Positions 24,901 to 35,492 are shown, numbered from the stretch's first letter. The stretch: 64,000 bases of DNA from Rhea pennata (GCF_028389875.1 NC_084676.1:434001-498000); one strand, 5' to 3'. The notes: generated by a model not told the origin, from the letters alone. Numbers and translations: made by a program.

Positions 24901-25237
24901 CCAGCCAGGATATCATGGTGAGAGATGTCATGGCCTCTCACTCCCCGTGGAGCATCCCCCCAGCACATATGACCACACCACTGCACTGGCTGTTGTTGCT
25001 GTGGTCCTATCCTCCTTGTGTCTCATCATCATTGCAGCTCTGCTGATGCTGAGGTAAGCAGGATGGGGGCTGCACTGTCAGAACCATCACCCAGGAAGGG
25101 CTATGGGCAGGGGATTGTGACAGGGGGCATTCCATGCTCTGAGCATCTTTGCTTGGCTTCCCAGGTGCCACAAAAGGGGTGTCTATGATGTAGAAAATGA
25201 AGAGAAAATCAAGCTGGGCATCACTGTGAACCACTGA
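18889..25237 (+). CDS. HBEGF: HBEGF, proheparin-binding EGF-like growth factor, complete (213 residues, five coding exons)
   Basis: This is the membrane-anchored precursor of an EGF-receptor/ErbB4 ligand released by ectodomain shedding. The exons join 18889-18937, 19022-19207, 21872-22049, 24898-25053 and 25165-25237 with every phase matching. Domains: signal peptide (about 1-26, ending in a polyalanine run), propeptide, basic heparin-binding segment (about 92-110, KKK, KRRK, KKR), and an EGF domain with Cys at 113, 121, 126, 137, 139 and 148 in canonical spacing. Then come a juxtamembrane stretch (HGLSLPVE), a transmembrane helix (about 167-189) and a short tail with YDVENEEK. Human HBEGF has 208 residues; the EGF domain, helix and tail are nearly the same, while the amino-terminal region is divergent. 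In mammals the precursor is also the diphtheria toxin receptor. Synteny with SLC4A9 and PFDN1 supports the call. Confidence 0.97.
19022..19207 (+). CDS. HBEGF: HBEGF exon 2 (end of signal peptide, propeptide)
   Basis: The acceptor CCTCCGCAG|CG completes an Ala codon, then Cys and eight GCG codons in a row. A glycine-rich propeptide ending DDLSELPR follows. The donor AGAG|GTACTG leaves one base. The sequence is poorly conserved with mammals, as expected for this region. Confidence 0.9.
19208..21871 (+). other. HBEGF intron 2
   Basis: A 2.7-kb intron. It starts inside the CpG island and becomes AT-richer. A poly-T stretch lies at about 21128-21156. No nested gene or interspersed repeat was recognised. 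Confidence 0.6.
21872..22049 (+). CDS. HBEGF: HBEGF exon 3 (heparin-binding region and first part of the EGF domain)
   Basis: The acceptor TTGTCTTCCAG|TT gives Val. The exon encodes LSKPQGLVTPKKK, RRKGKGLGKKRDPC, then LRKYKDFCIHGECKYIKEL, almost the mammalian sequence. The donor GCAT|GTGAGT splits the Ile codon between the fourth and fifth EGF cysteines, the typical EGF-family phase. Confidence 0.97.
22050..24897 (+). other. HBEGF intron 3
   Basis: A 2.8-kb intron between the two EGF-domain exons. The open frames in it have no recognisable homology and no repeats were noticed. Confidence 0.6.
24898..25053 (+). CDS. HBEGF: HBEGF exon 4 (end of EGF domain and transmembrane helix)
   Basis: The acceptor TTCTTGCCCAG|A continues CQPGYHGERCHGLSLPVE, then TYDHTTALAVVAVVLSSLC and IIIAALLML. 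The donor CTGAG|GTAAGC leaves two bases of an Arg codon. Confidence 0.97.
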
Positions 25238-25257
25238 GGATGCCGGGCGCTGGCAAG
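25165..25257 (+). CDS. HBEGF: HBEGF exon 5 (cytoplasmic tail, stop codon and 20 bases of 3' UTR)
   Basis: It encodes CHKRGVYDVENEEKIKLG and ends VNH followed by TGA at 25235-25237. The exon continues to AAG|GTAAGA at 25257/25258, so a spliced intron lies after the stop codon, as in the human gene. Confidence 0.93.
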
Positions 25258-26326
25258 GTAAGACCATGGCTTACCATGGGGCTTGGGTGCTGTAGAGTGT
25301 TCAGATGCTCAGTTTGTTCCTTCTGGCTTTCCCAGCATGGGGAGAATACCATGTCTTGGCTTATTAATCCTGCACAGGAGTCAAACAGTGCTCAAAGGTG
25401 GTCTGAGTCTGGGGAATCTGTTAGCAGGATTTAGCCCAAGTCCTTCTGGCTGAGCCCTGAATGCTGCAGGTGGCTCCAGCTGCCCCTTTTCCTTTCCTCC
25501 CCTCCTTCTTGGAGCCCCAATATCCCTCTTGCTCATACAGGCAAAAATACTTCCTTTTCACTCCCACTTGCCATTTGCTTTTTACTTGCTCCAACTTCAT
25601 GCCTTGCAGCTGGGCATGGGAGTGTCTTACTACTGGGTCCATACTATGTAACTGGATAGTTGAGTGTGCTCCACCCCAGAAGAGGCCACATAACAGTGGT
25701 GGCTGGGTTGGTGGCTTGTAGGTTTCCTTTTCTGGGCCAAACTCTGACATTAAGTGTGCTCCCATTTACACTACAGCTGTTTCTCTTTTTAATCAAGGAA
25801 AATACTTTATTCCTTGTGGGATGAAGTACTGTCTTCTAAGGGTTTCTGTAAGGTTGCTTATTACTTGGTGGGCAATGTTTGGGGAGAGATCTTTACTGTT
25901 GATATGACTTGATTTGCAATGAGTTGTGTTTTGGGGAAGGGGCTTCAGAGCAAGTTTTTCATTGCCGTTCCCCCTCCTTCCCCCCACCCCCCAAAAAAAA
26001 AGGAAGGGTGGAGGGAAGATATGTTGATGGGAGAGGGAAAACACTGTGGTCCCTGGATGGGAGCCATAGAGGAAACGATGCGTGATGGCTAGTTACAGTT
26101 CTCCCCTGGCATCCTGCCTTGGAGACTTTTGGGCCTCATCCCACAAGGCATCAAGTGCCTTTGGCTACTGCTGGGGTTTCTGCAGCAACCAGAACCCTCC
26201 TCTCCGGGCTGGATGGGACTCCAGAAACTGTTCAGCTCTGCAGCCAGGAGCAGTGGAGGGCAGTGTTTTTTTGCTGGGTACCTGGCACAAGACTGCAAAA
26301 CTAACTTGCCTGTGATGCTATTCCAG

Positions 26327-26905
26327 GAGTCGGCACTAAAGCAGTTCTACCTCCTGGAAGACACAAACCACGGAGCCAGCACAATCCCTGGGACCTCCGC
26401 AGCACATCAGGGGCTTACTGGAATGGCAGGACAGCACCTGGTTTGCAGCTTTGGTCAGGCAGTGGTGTCACTGCAGCAAGCTCAGCGGCAGGATGAAAGA
26501 GGCACAGGAGAGACCCTCTCTGCGGGGTAGGCTTTCCTGCTGTGCTGCGGAGCTGGCCAGGCTGGCTTTGCGGACAGGCAGGAGGGACCTACTGGCCATC
26601 GGCAGAGGGGTTACCCAGCAGCTCAGGGCTGCCCACTGCAGCGCACAACGAGGAACAAACTGTGAAAGGCTGAAGAGGTTGGGCCGGGGGCTTTCTTAGG
26701 TGCAGGAGGGGAGGGGGGTAACAGCTATTTAACAAGATATTTTTCATTTTTAAATTATATATTTATTTTAGATAAACTGTACATAGTATTTATATTTATT
26801 AGAGGTCTGGCCCTGCAACCTTTATGTAGGACAAGACAACAAGGTCAGACCTCCCTTATTTTTAAGTGCAATGTAATATTCTAATAAATAACACTTTGTA
26901 ACAAA
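26327..26905 (+). other. HBEGF: HBEGF exon 6, 3' UTR only
   Basis: It starts after the acceptor CTATTCCAG. The beginning (GAGTCGGC, then CTACCTCCTGGAAGACACAA) resembles the start of the human last exon. The end is strongly AU-rich (ATATATTTATTTTA, TATTTATATTTATTAG) and carries ATTTA motifs expected to confer mRNA instability, followed by AATAAA at 26883-26888. The cleavage site is estimated at about 26905. Confidence 0.85.
26883..26888 (+). terminator. HBEGF: HBEGF polyadenylation signal AATAAA
   Basis: This is a canonical hexamer in the context TCTAATAAATAAC, which resembles the human HBEGF 3' end, followed by a T/G-containing stretch. Confidence 0.88.
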
Positions 26906-27640
26906 CACTTGGGTTGTTAATTTAATGATGGGTGGAAAGGAGTTGGATCTCTGAAAACTGTAACAACATGCCTGCCTTGATAGGGTATCTCAAAAATATT
27001 GAGGTGTATCTGTCATAAATCTGGAGTAAGCTGCAGAATCTGCTGGTCCTGCTTGTGCTGTCCTCCAAGGTGCAGCAGAGCAAAATTGAGTGCTCCTGCT
27101 GAAGCTGAGCAGAGTTCTACTCTGGTGCCAGTTTGGCCATTCTTACTGCTCTTTTCAGCCTGATAAATGTAAATAGGACTGATTTCTGGTTTTAAGCCAG
27201 TATTAGGCTAAAACTCAAAAGTGAACTCTCACAGCTACCCAGCACCCCTTCCCTCACAGAAGATTTCGGTTGTTCCTGGTGTGGCTAAAGGCCTCAGTTG
27301 CTGTAGGCCTCTAAGGGCCAGAGTTGTTCCTGTGAACATTGTTCTAGACAGTGGTTGGGAACTGGTCCCAAGTAGGCAGTATAAGTAACACCTCAAATCA
27401 TTTGTTTCCTCTTCTTTGAGCTTCCTCTAGAAGAGCCAAGAGGGGTGTGAGCTGATGGCTCCAGCAGAGAGCCTCAAAGCAGAGAAAAATGGCTGCCTCC
27501 CTGCCGGAAATCTGCTTTCCTCCAGCCCCTTTTGATCTAGTAGATGCTGAACCAAGTTTTCAAAGGGGAATGCTGTGTTGGCATTTTCCACTCGTGTTCC
27601 TACAACTTGCCCTGAAGCAGTGGAAGTGGGTAGTTTGCAG

Positions 27641-27643
<3 letters not shown>

Positions 27644-27681
<38 letters not shown>
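27644..27681 (+). repeat. Poly-T run (38 Ts)
   Basis: An uninterrupted T homopolymer. Read on the minus strand it could be the A-tail of an old retrocopy, but the sequence on either side shows no recognisable retrocopy body. Confidence 0.9.
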
Positions 27682-27682
<1 letters not shown>

Positions 27683-29523
27683 ACTAATTTGGCCAGAATT
27701 TAGCTCTGGCAAAGCATAAAACTGGCTTTCCAGTCATTGGTTGCTGGTGGAAGGGGGTGATAAGGAAGTAATCTTATTAGTTCATTCTTCTTGAACAGCT
27801 GGCAAGTTTTAATGTAGCAGAACCTGGGGCGTGGGAATGGGGAATGAAGCAATTGCTTGGTTCTCCAGGGCTTCCCAAGATAGAAGAGCTGAAGCATGTG
27901 GCTGTTGCAGAAAGGAAGCTGGCGGGTAGTGAGGGATAACCTTGTATGTTATCACCTGGATAGCAGCTGCCAGGAGCTTTCACTGTGGTCCAAATTCCAG
28001 AGCTGGGGAAGCAAGCTTCTGGTTCTGCTTTGGGCCATCCCAGACCTTAATGCTGTAGGAAGGCTGGTTGAACTGGAGCCTCCAAACTTTGGGCCTTTTG
28101 AATATTTATTAAGCATATAATGTCTCTGATTGCTGCCCAGGAGGCTCTTCTGCTCTGAGTCAGCATGCCAAGTCCTTGCCTTCCTGCAGTGCCACTGCTC
28201 CAGGGCTGTTGGCTCGGCTATGCTGGAGTTTCCCACACCAACCTCCAGGCCCTTTCTGCCTTTCCTCCTGGCCAGCTTTGCCTGCCCTAGGGCTCTGGGT
28301 GGCCAGGCCAGGCAGGCACTGGAAAGAGCTCAGACAGAAGGTTTTTCTGCAGACAGCTGGCATTTTTATGCTGATTTTTTTGCTCTGGCTGGAAAGCAGT
28401 GAGCGGGAGGCTTGGAAGCGAGGGTAAGAGTCTTTGCAAAGCCCAGCCAGGCTGACAGCAGGAATTGCTGACCTGAAGCAGGCAGGGATCCCAGCCCAGG
28501 GTGCTCTGCATGGGGAGCCTGGGGGTAAAGAGGAAACACCTGCCCCCCTGCCACGACCCAGTCTGTGATGGAGCAAAGGTCACCACCGCTGAGGGGGAAA
28601 GCAAGCTATAGGGCACCTCCTTAGACTATCAAACCAGCCCCTGGCTTTGGATCTGCTCCATGGGAGTGACATTGGCCAGCCACAGCTCCTTCCCTATCTG
28701 GGTGGTATCAGAGAGGAGGAAGATGCTCCCAGCACAGCTGGGGCGCTGGGTTGGCTGGGAGGGACAGTTCTCAGGGCAGGAGCTTTCTCAGTGCAAGCCA
28801 CGCAGTACAGCATGGGGCCCATTGTGGGCATGGGGAAGAGTGCGGGCAGGCATCAGGACCGAGTCATGGTTTCCACATTGCCTGGAGCCCAGCTGCATCT
28901 GCACTTCTCTTTCAGTCCAAGGGTGTATTCTGGTCTGCTTTGCTCCTCTGCAGGCCCCTGGTGCAGGCTGGCTGCTCGGGACTGGTGATTCAATGGGACA
29001 AGAGAGATGGGAGATGCGTTTTGAAGATGGGGCAAGTGAAAAGCTAGCTGCATCCATGAGATAGCTCCCAACCTTGGTGATGCCCAACTCCTGTGAAAAG
29101 CCACAAGGTGCTCCTGGGGGACAATGTGTGCTGGAAGGTGCTAGGATTGCACCAAATATGCAGCAGTTTGGTGGCCTGGTGATCATCTGTGTAACAGCCA
29201 GTCTGTGTCCATGGTCCCTTAGATGGAAGCTCAGGCACAGGCACTGAGGCTGCCTGAGCAATGGAGAGAGGCACCTGGGTGCTGGGCCCCTCCAGGGGCT
29301 GCCTGAGTCTGTATCCCACTGGCACTGGTCTCTCTGGGCATGAGCCCCCAGATCCCCCAGCCCTGACTCTGCTGTCCACCTAGATAGGAGCTGGACATGC
29401 TGGCAGCCAGCTAAGCAAAGAGCTGGCTACAGCTACGCAAAGCGAGGTCTTGGGGAATGCAAGTTTCAGCCTCCCACTACCCTCCAGCAGCCTAGCCTTT
29501 TGCCTCCTCTGGCATGGAGCCAG

Positions 29524-29592
29524 GAGGAGAGGAGAGGAGAGGAGAGGAGAGGAGAGGAGAGGAGAGGAGAGGAGAGGAGGGGAGGGGAGGAA
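29524..29592 (+). repeat. Pentanucleotide microsatellite (GGAGA)n
   Basis: About a dozen consecutive GGAGA units ending in GGAGGGGAGGGGAGG. It is purine-only on one strand. The Arg/Glu-rich open frames across it are artefacts of the repeat. Confidence 0.95.
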
Positions 29593-32500
29593 AAAGAAAA
29601 CCCCCTTATATGTCACCAGCCACTGCATTTCCTGGCTCTCAAGTTGTCAAGCCCACTGGCCTCGGCTGCTGACTCCAGCACTGATTCACTGCTGTGACCT
29701 CTGGAGTCTCCCTTCACTTCCCTTTGACACCCGTGTGTGGTTTGGCTGCAGGTAAGGAACCTTGCTCCCAGTCACCAAGCACCATCACCTCGCTCTGCCC
29801 CAGGATGCCCCCGAATCCCCTCCCAGAGGCTGGCTCTGGTTTGGTGCTGGCAGAGGTCTCATGCTCTCAGAAGGGAGTCCTGCAGCCTGCAGAACACCTC
29901 CCCAAAGGACAGATCCTCCCCCAGACTGAGGTTTAAAGCTGAGAAACCTCCAAAATACCAACTTCAGATTTAATTTAATAACCAGTTCTCCTCATGCTCT
30001 AACACTTGCTCTCACCCATTTCTGTGGCTGCTCTTGGGTGCCTTCAGCCCTCATGGAACAACAGGGTTTGGATGCTAAAGGACATCGTGACCAAGACCAA
30101 GAAGCTGTGGCACTGCAGAGGTACAGCTCAGGACATGCCACACCCCACAGGGCCTGAGGTGAAGCAGTCAAAGGAAACCTCCAAAATTCATTGAATCATT
30201 CCCACTGCCTGTCTTTGGAAATGGACAGCAACAATCCTGCAAAAATCTCTCAGCTGATTTTCCTCCTGACAGATGTTTTTGGCCTCACATGGCTCATCAC
30301 TCAACCACTGAGACCTAAGCTGGAGATGGACTTGCCAGCAAGCATGATGAGCCATGCTGCAAGGTAGTATCTCCTCTGGGTTTATTGCTGCAGCATACAC
30401 AAGTCCCTCCAAGCACCCTTGGAGGGGGCACAGCTCAAGGTCTTGCACCATAGTGCACCAGCCCTTGTGGCATTGCACTTTCCAGTGAAGCTGGGTTCGG
30501 AATCCAGGTGCAATGGGTTGTCTCAGGGCTCACCAGATCCACTCTTTCTTGGAGCCATAGGGATGTTTAGATCTGGCCCAGGCTTGTTAGTCTGGGTCTG
30601 GAGGCGGGAAGCCAATATGTGCACCTTCTGGTGAGATGCTGTTCTTGCCTAACCTCGTGGGTGTGTGCAGGACTGTGCCTCACTCTGGCACGGCCCAGCT
30701 GCAGTTACAGATTGCTTCTTCACCTGGGTCCACCCAGAGATTTTCCAGCCTTGGCCTGGTCAGACTTCCCTCCCACGATATTGTCTCTCCTGACATAGCT
30801 CCGTGCCAGTGGTTGGGCCTTGGCCCTTCTGGTTTATTCCCCAGTGCCAAGGAGCTGAGAGGTGCAGGAGGAGGCTGCTTGGGTGGGAGGCACGTACAGT
30901 GGCTGAAGCTGCCCACTCCAGTTCCGAGCTCAGTGAGTAGCAGTGCTGGGGGCCCTATGGACAGGTAGTTGCGACCCCCTCAAAAGAGTTCAGGAAGGCA
31001 TAGAAAAAGGCAGACCAGCTCTTGGAGCAAAGCTGAAGAGCTCCAGGTCTGCTCTCAGGCTTGCAAATCACCAGTGGCACATAGTAAAGCTGAGAAGGCA
31101 GGCAGAAGTTTGTCTTCATGGTGGTTGGGAGGGAGCATCAGAGTATCACAGAGTACTTATCCATGCTGAGACAGGAGGGAAGAGCTTGCTGGGGTCACCA
31201 CATGGCAGATCCCCTGGGCTGAGGCACCATTGTTTACTCCTGTGCATCCCTCAGCCTTTTGCGCTATAAATTGCTAATGACTCAGGCAGCGGGACATCCA
31301 CACTCCCCTGAGGAGGCCAGGTCACCGTCATATAGAATTGGCTGCTACAACTCTTCCTGCTATTCAGTGCAAGGCTTTCCTTTTCTCTGCAGGAAGTGTT
31401 ATGTGCTGGACACACTGGGATCCACACGGTAGAGCAGCAGGAGGAACTGGATGACAACAACCATCAATGCATCAATAGTTGGAGGTCTTAGGCAGGGGGA
31501 TCAAAGAGAAGTATCTCCACTATATCAAAAGCTTGTGGTTGAACCTGCGTAGATCATACATGGCTCCTCTGTGCATGGGAAAGGGAAATGGCAGGAGGCC
31601 ATTTGGATTTGTCCTCATCTTGGGGCAGGTGCAGTGAGTTGCAATAGGAACTGCTTGTCCCTAAGGTTGGATATTTCATTCTGCTTTTAAATAAGGGTGT
31701 CCAAAGAGGTTCTCTCCTGTCTGCCTCTGACTACAGAATGGTACGCGGGGTATTTTAACTTTTGCTGCCTTCTCCAAAAAGACTTCTGATAGCCTCACCA
31801 TGATCTCACCCCTTCTCCCAGCCTAGTTGGGCAAACTCCAAGGAAAACTCTGGGGCTGGAGGGAGTGATGATGATTCATTAATGGGTGCTTGTGTGGGTG
31901 AATCAGACCACATCAGTAAGGCAGCTCAGTGTCGGGGGTCACCAGGCAGCTGAAACAGCTTTCTCTGCATGAGACACCACACTGCCATCCAACCACATGC
32001 AAGAAATGGATTCCCCCTGGGCCTTTCACTGCACCAGCAGCATTAACTCAGTAACTCCATCAGGCAAGCACGTAGTGCTTCTCAACCTCCCCCTCAGCTC
32101 TTAATTGGATTTGAGACCGTTCGGCACTCCCAGCCCCAGACTGCTGCCATGTGCCCTTACATGCCTCCTACTTTCACTGCTGAAGCAGCTGCATTTCTGC
32201 AGAGGGTGAAGCGACCTGGCCTTTTTCCCTCCTGCAGCATCTCAGTGCCTGTCTGGATGACAGGGTCTGTGTCTGTGCCAGGTATTATTAATAAAGTAAC
32301 AGTCTGGCTCTGGTTTTAGCTACTGTTACTGCTTTTTGATCTGTCCCTTGTGCTCCCCTGGCTTTAGGATCCTCTCCCAGGATCTGGCTGGGGGCCTTTC
32401 CTGTTCAGTGAGTAATGAGACAGGCAGCCCATGTTCTCTACTGTGTCTGGTACAAAGCCTTCCCTTAGCAGGACCTCTTGTAAGCTCGGCAGGGGCAGCC

Positions 32501-32824
32501 AGACTAGAGCCTGTCAGTAACAGATCACTTCCTCACTCTCAAGGTTTCTGTAGAGATGGCCTCACACAGCTGTTATGCACCAAATGGCAATACCGTAGCT
32601 AATCATTTAAGCAAGTAGTTCTTTCCCTTGGCACTGCATCTCAACTGACAGCTTAGCAGAAGGCTCAGACTCTACAACACACGAGACCCCTGGCTGCACA
32701 GCACTCCCTCATGTGACAGCGACTGTGCACTGGCATAGTTGTCCTAGTTGTGTCTGCATCTGGCAGTACCTGCAGACGGGGTTCAACCTACCAGTGCTGC
32801 CCAGCAGGACTTATGAGCTACGTA

Positions 32825-33425
32825 GTGCCAGAGGGAGGGAGTGGGTTGGGGTGGGGCATGTTGGAAACGGGGACCCTGAGGAGAGGAGGCTCCCAAGGGG
32901 AGGGACAGAGGGCAGGCGGGGACCGTGAGGTGGCGGGGGCCCTGGGGAGGGGACTCCGGGTCCTGCGCCCAGCGATCTCCCCACAGCAGCAGTGCCCTCA
33001 GACAGGGCCCCGAGGGCAGAGCGAGGCCCTGGGGGGGCCCTGCGCAGCCCCGGCACCACGGCCATGAGGACCCACAGGCAGACATGGGGCCCTGCCCCTC
33101 TGCCAGTGCAGGGCCTGCGGGGCAGTGCTGCCTCCTGCCGCTGCCTGTGGTGGGGACGGCTCAGGCAGGGCTGGGCCAGGCAGGGGATGGCTGGGTGAAG
33201 TGGGTCCAGGGCACCTATATGCACCTGGGGGCTGCTAGCATGGCCTTGGCTTGCTGGGCAGTGGCGACGCCTCAGTAGGCCACGGGAATGCCTTGCTGGG
33301 CGACAGGGACTCCTTGACACCTCTCTGAGACATGCCAACACCTTCCCAGGCAGCAGAGATATCTCAGGAGGCCACAGCAGCGCCCCATCAGGCAGCATGG
33401 ACACCTCAGTGCCTCCCAAGGCTTG
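32825..33425 (-). repeat. Left arm of a large inverted duplication
   Basis: Read as reverse complement, this segment matches 34812-35386 almost base for base across its centre (for example CAGCAAGCCAAGGCCATGC here against CAGCGAGCCAAGGCCATGC there). Divergence and small insertions appear only near the outer end (32825-32900) and the inner end (above about 33400). The long minus-strand open frame here is a copy of one in the right arm and has no protein signature. Confidence 0.92.
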
Positions 33426-34811
33426 CTTGTGGTGGAGGTCACACAAGGCTGCTCTTAGGCTCCTAAGCACCACCAGACCTCACCTGCATCCACGTAGAGC
33501 CAGCCTGGGCTGTTAGCAGACTTCCACAGGATGGCGGATGAGGCTGGCATCAGAACCACACGATCTAGCTGTATATCGCATGGCACGGCAGGACAGTGTG
33601 GAACAAATGTCCATCCAACTATGCCAAAGAGCTTTGCCCCTGACCCAGAGGGCCTTCCCTGCCTACAATTGTGGTGACTCACACATTCAAAGCCTCTTGG
33701 CCAAGCTGCACATTTGGGAACTGGAACAAAACCTTGCTTTGGAAACAGGACGTTTATTGGCAGCCTGGAGCTGTGAAAAGCTCCTTCCAGTGAGGTTAAA
33801 CAGTAATGAAGTTTATTGGAGAAAGGCAAATAAAGATCCTCTTTAACCAATGGATCTCACTGATGCATAAAACTTCCCTCCAATGTTGGCAGACCCTTTA
33901 TAGATAAGGCATGGCCACTCATGTGAACACTTGCCCCCCTCCCCCTCTCCAAGATATCTTGATTACCAATTTCCTGTTCTGGTTGTGAATCAATTCCTTG
34001 CCAGCCCCATGATACTTTTAGCCTGGTTGCGTAGCACTGTACAAACAGTCAAACACACACACAGGCTTCATGAGTCCCTGTGTCCAGCAGGTAGGAACCT
34101 CAGTGCAATGATAGAGCCGGCATGCTGTCCCCAAGAGGGGTACCTGCAAGGGCTTGGCATCCTCTTGAGACAGCTTCAAAACCTCCTAGGAGATTGTAAC
34201 CACACACTTGGTCCCCAAGAGAGGCTGAGACCCTCCATAGGAAGAGTAGCTCCATGTCCTCTGGTTTTCCTCCTCTTCCAAGGAATTTTCCACTTCATAA
34301 AGGCCACATCTCACTCATCCAATACAGCACCCACCTTCCTGCTGAACTGGCATGCTCAGGAACACCTGTATGGGATCAGCTCTTTGGGGTGACCTCACCA
34401 GACGCCACCTAGCAAGGCATCTCTGCTGCCCAGTGAGGTGTCCACATGGCCCAGCAAAACATCTGTGTGGCAATGAGGCATCTGTACAGCAAGGCATCTC
34501 CATGCCACAATTAAGCATTCCGTTGCCTAGCAAGGTGTCCCTGTTGCCTGGAGAGGTGTCCTCATGACTCAGCAAGGCATTTCTGTTGTCCAGCAAGGCA
34601 TCTGTGGCGCTCACAAGGCATCCTCACTGCACCATGAAGCCACTATATGCCTTGCTGAGGAGTCCAGATGGCCAGGTGAGGCAACTGTGTGGCCTAGCAA
34701 GGTGTTCCAACACTCACTGGAGCATTTGCTCTGCCCGACAAGCATCAGTGCTGCCCGGTGAGGTGTCCCTGTAACCTGACGAGACACCCCTGATACTTGG
34801 CAATGCATCTG
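33426..34811. other. Spacer between the inverted arms
   Basis: This 1.4-kb unique spacer has no recognised gene. Its right part (from about 34395) is a degenerate minisatellite that continues into the right arm. The left part (33430-34390) is ordinary mixed sequence with no identified transposon termini. Confidence 0.55.
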
Positions 34812-34990
34812 CCTAGCCTGGGGAGGCACTGAGGTGTCCATGCTGCCTGATGGGGCACTGCTGGTGGCCTCCTGAGACATCTCTGCTGCCTGGGAAGGTG
34901 TTGGCATGTCTCAGAGAGGTGTCAAGGAGTCCCTGTCGCCCAGCAAGGCATTCCCGTGGCCTACTGAGGCGTCGCCACTGCCCAGCGAGC
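34395..34990 (+). repeat. Degenerate minisatellite, about 21-base period
   Basis: Many imperfect copies of a unit like CAGCAAGGCATCTCTGTTGCC follow one another (variants AGCAAGGTGTCCCTGTTGCC, AGTGAGGTGTCCACATGGCC, AGCAAGGCATTTCTGTTGTC). Copy length varies from about 16 to 24 bases. The last copies (from 34812) are also present, inverted, at 33245-33425. Confidence 0.82.
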
Positions 34991-35386
34991 CAAGGCCATG
35001 CTAGCAGCCCCCAGGTGCATATAGGTGCCCTGGACCCACTTCACCCAGCCATCCCCTGCCTGGCCCAGCCCTGCCTGAGCCGTCCCCACCACAGGCAGCG
35101 GCAGGAGGCAGCACTGCCCCGCAGGCCCTGCACTGGCAGAGGGGCAGGGCCCCATGTCTGCCTGTGGGTCCTCATGGCCGTGGTGCCGGGGCTGCGCAGG
35201 GCCCCCCCAGGGCCTCGCTCTGCCCTCGGGGCCCTGTCTGAGGGCACTGCTGCTGTGGGGAGATCGCTGGGCGCAGGACCCGGAGTCCCCTCCCCAGGGC
35301 CCCCGCCACCTCACGGTCCCCGCCTGCCCTCTGTCCCTCCCCTCAGCAGGGTCCCCTCTCCCAACTCGCCCCACCCCCTCCCTCCC
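34812..35386 (+). repeat. Right arm of the inverted duplication, ending at the PFDN1 core promoter
   Basis: This is the mirror copy of 32825-33425. Homology stops just before the NRF1-like site at 35387, about 75 bases from the PFDN1 start codon. The GC-rich outer part therefore belongs to the PFDN1 CpG island. Confidence 0.92.
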
Positions 35387-35396
35387 GCGCATGCGC
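35387..35396. promoter_or_regulatory. NRF1-type palindrome GCGCATGCGC in the PFDN1 promoter
   Basis: A perfect NRF1 consensus lies 64 bases upstream of the ATG, inside a CpG island. NRF1 sites near the transcription start are common in housekeeping genes. Binding is inferred. Confidence 0.7.
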
Positions 35397-35413
35397 GCCA
35401 CGATCCGGGCCTG

Positions 35414-35431
35414 CCCCCCCGGGGGGGGGGG
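35414..35431. repeat. C7G11 homopolymer junction
   Basis: Seven Cs run directly into eleven Gs between the NRF1-type site and the start codon. This gives a perfect self-complementary stretch in the presumed 5' UTR or core promoter, and a likely assembly-error hotspot. Confidence 0.9.
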
Positions 35432-35459
35432 CATCGCGCAGGCGCCCTGGCCACACAAG

Positions 35460-35492
35460 ATGGCAGCGCCCGTGGACCTGGAGCTGAAGAAG
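35460..35492 (+). CDS. PFDN1: PFDN1 exon 1
   Basis: The ATG sits in CACAAGATGGCAGC, which is also a YY1-type AAGATGGC motif over the start codon, common in housekeeping genes with short 5' UTRs. It encodes [11 protein letters not shown]. The donor AAG|GTACCG falls on a codon boundary. Confidence 0.95.

Larger units (their letters stand above)
26906..32820. other. Intergenic DNA between HBEGF and the inverted duplication
   Basis: No exon, RNA gene or transposon was recognised in this 5.9-kb stretch apart from simple repeats: poly-T at 27644-27681 and the GGAGA array at 29524-29592. A short stretch at 31240-31330 carries an AP-1-type TGACTCAG. Confidence 0.5.

Noticed and set aside
27644-27681. 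Poly-T run as the tail of a processed pseudogene
   Set aside because: No coding remnant or other retrocopy hallmark is visible on either side.
33780-33850. LTR-like AATAAA region in the spacer
   Set aside because: A lone AATAAA-like motif without recognisable LTR ends, primer-binding site or retroviral coding remnants is not enough.
32825-34811. Terminal inverted repeats of a DNA transposon
   Set aside because: The arms are long, fray at both ends, show no target duplication or transposase remnant, and one arm is promoter-flanking DNA. A segmental inverted duplication fits better.
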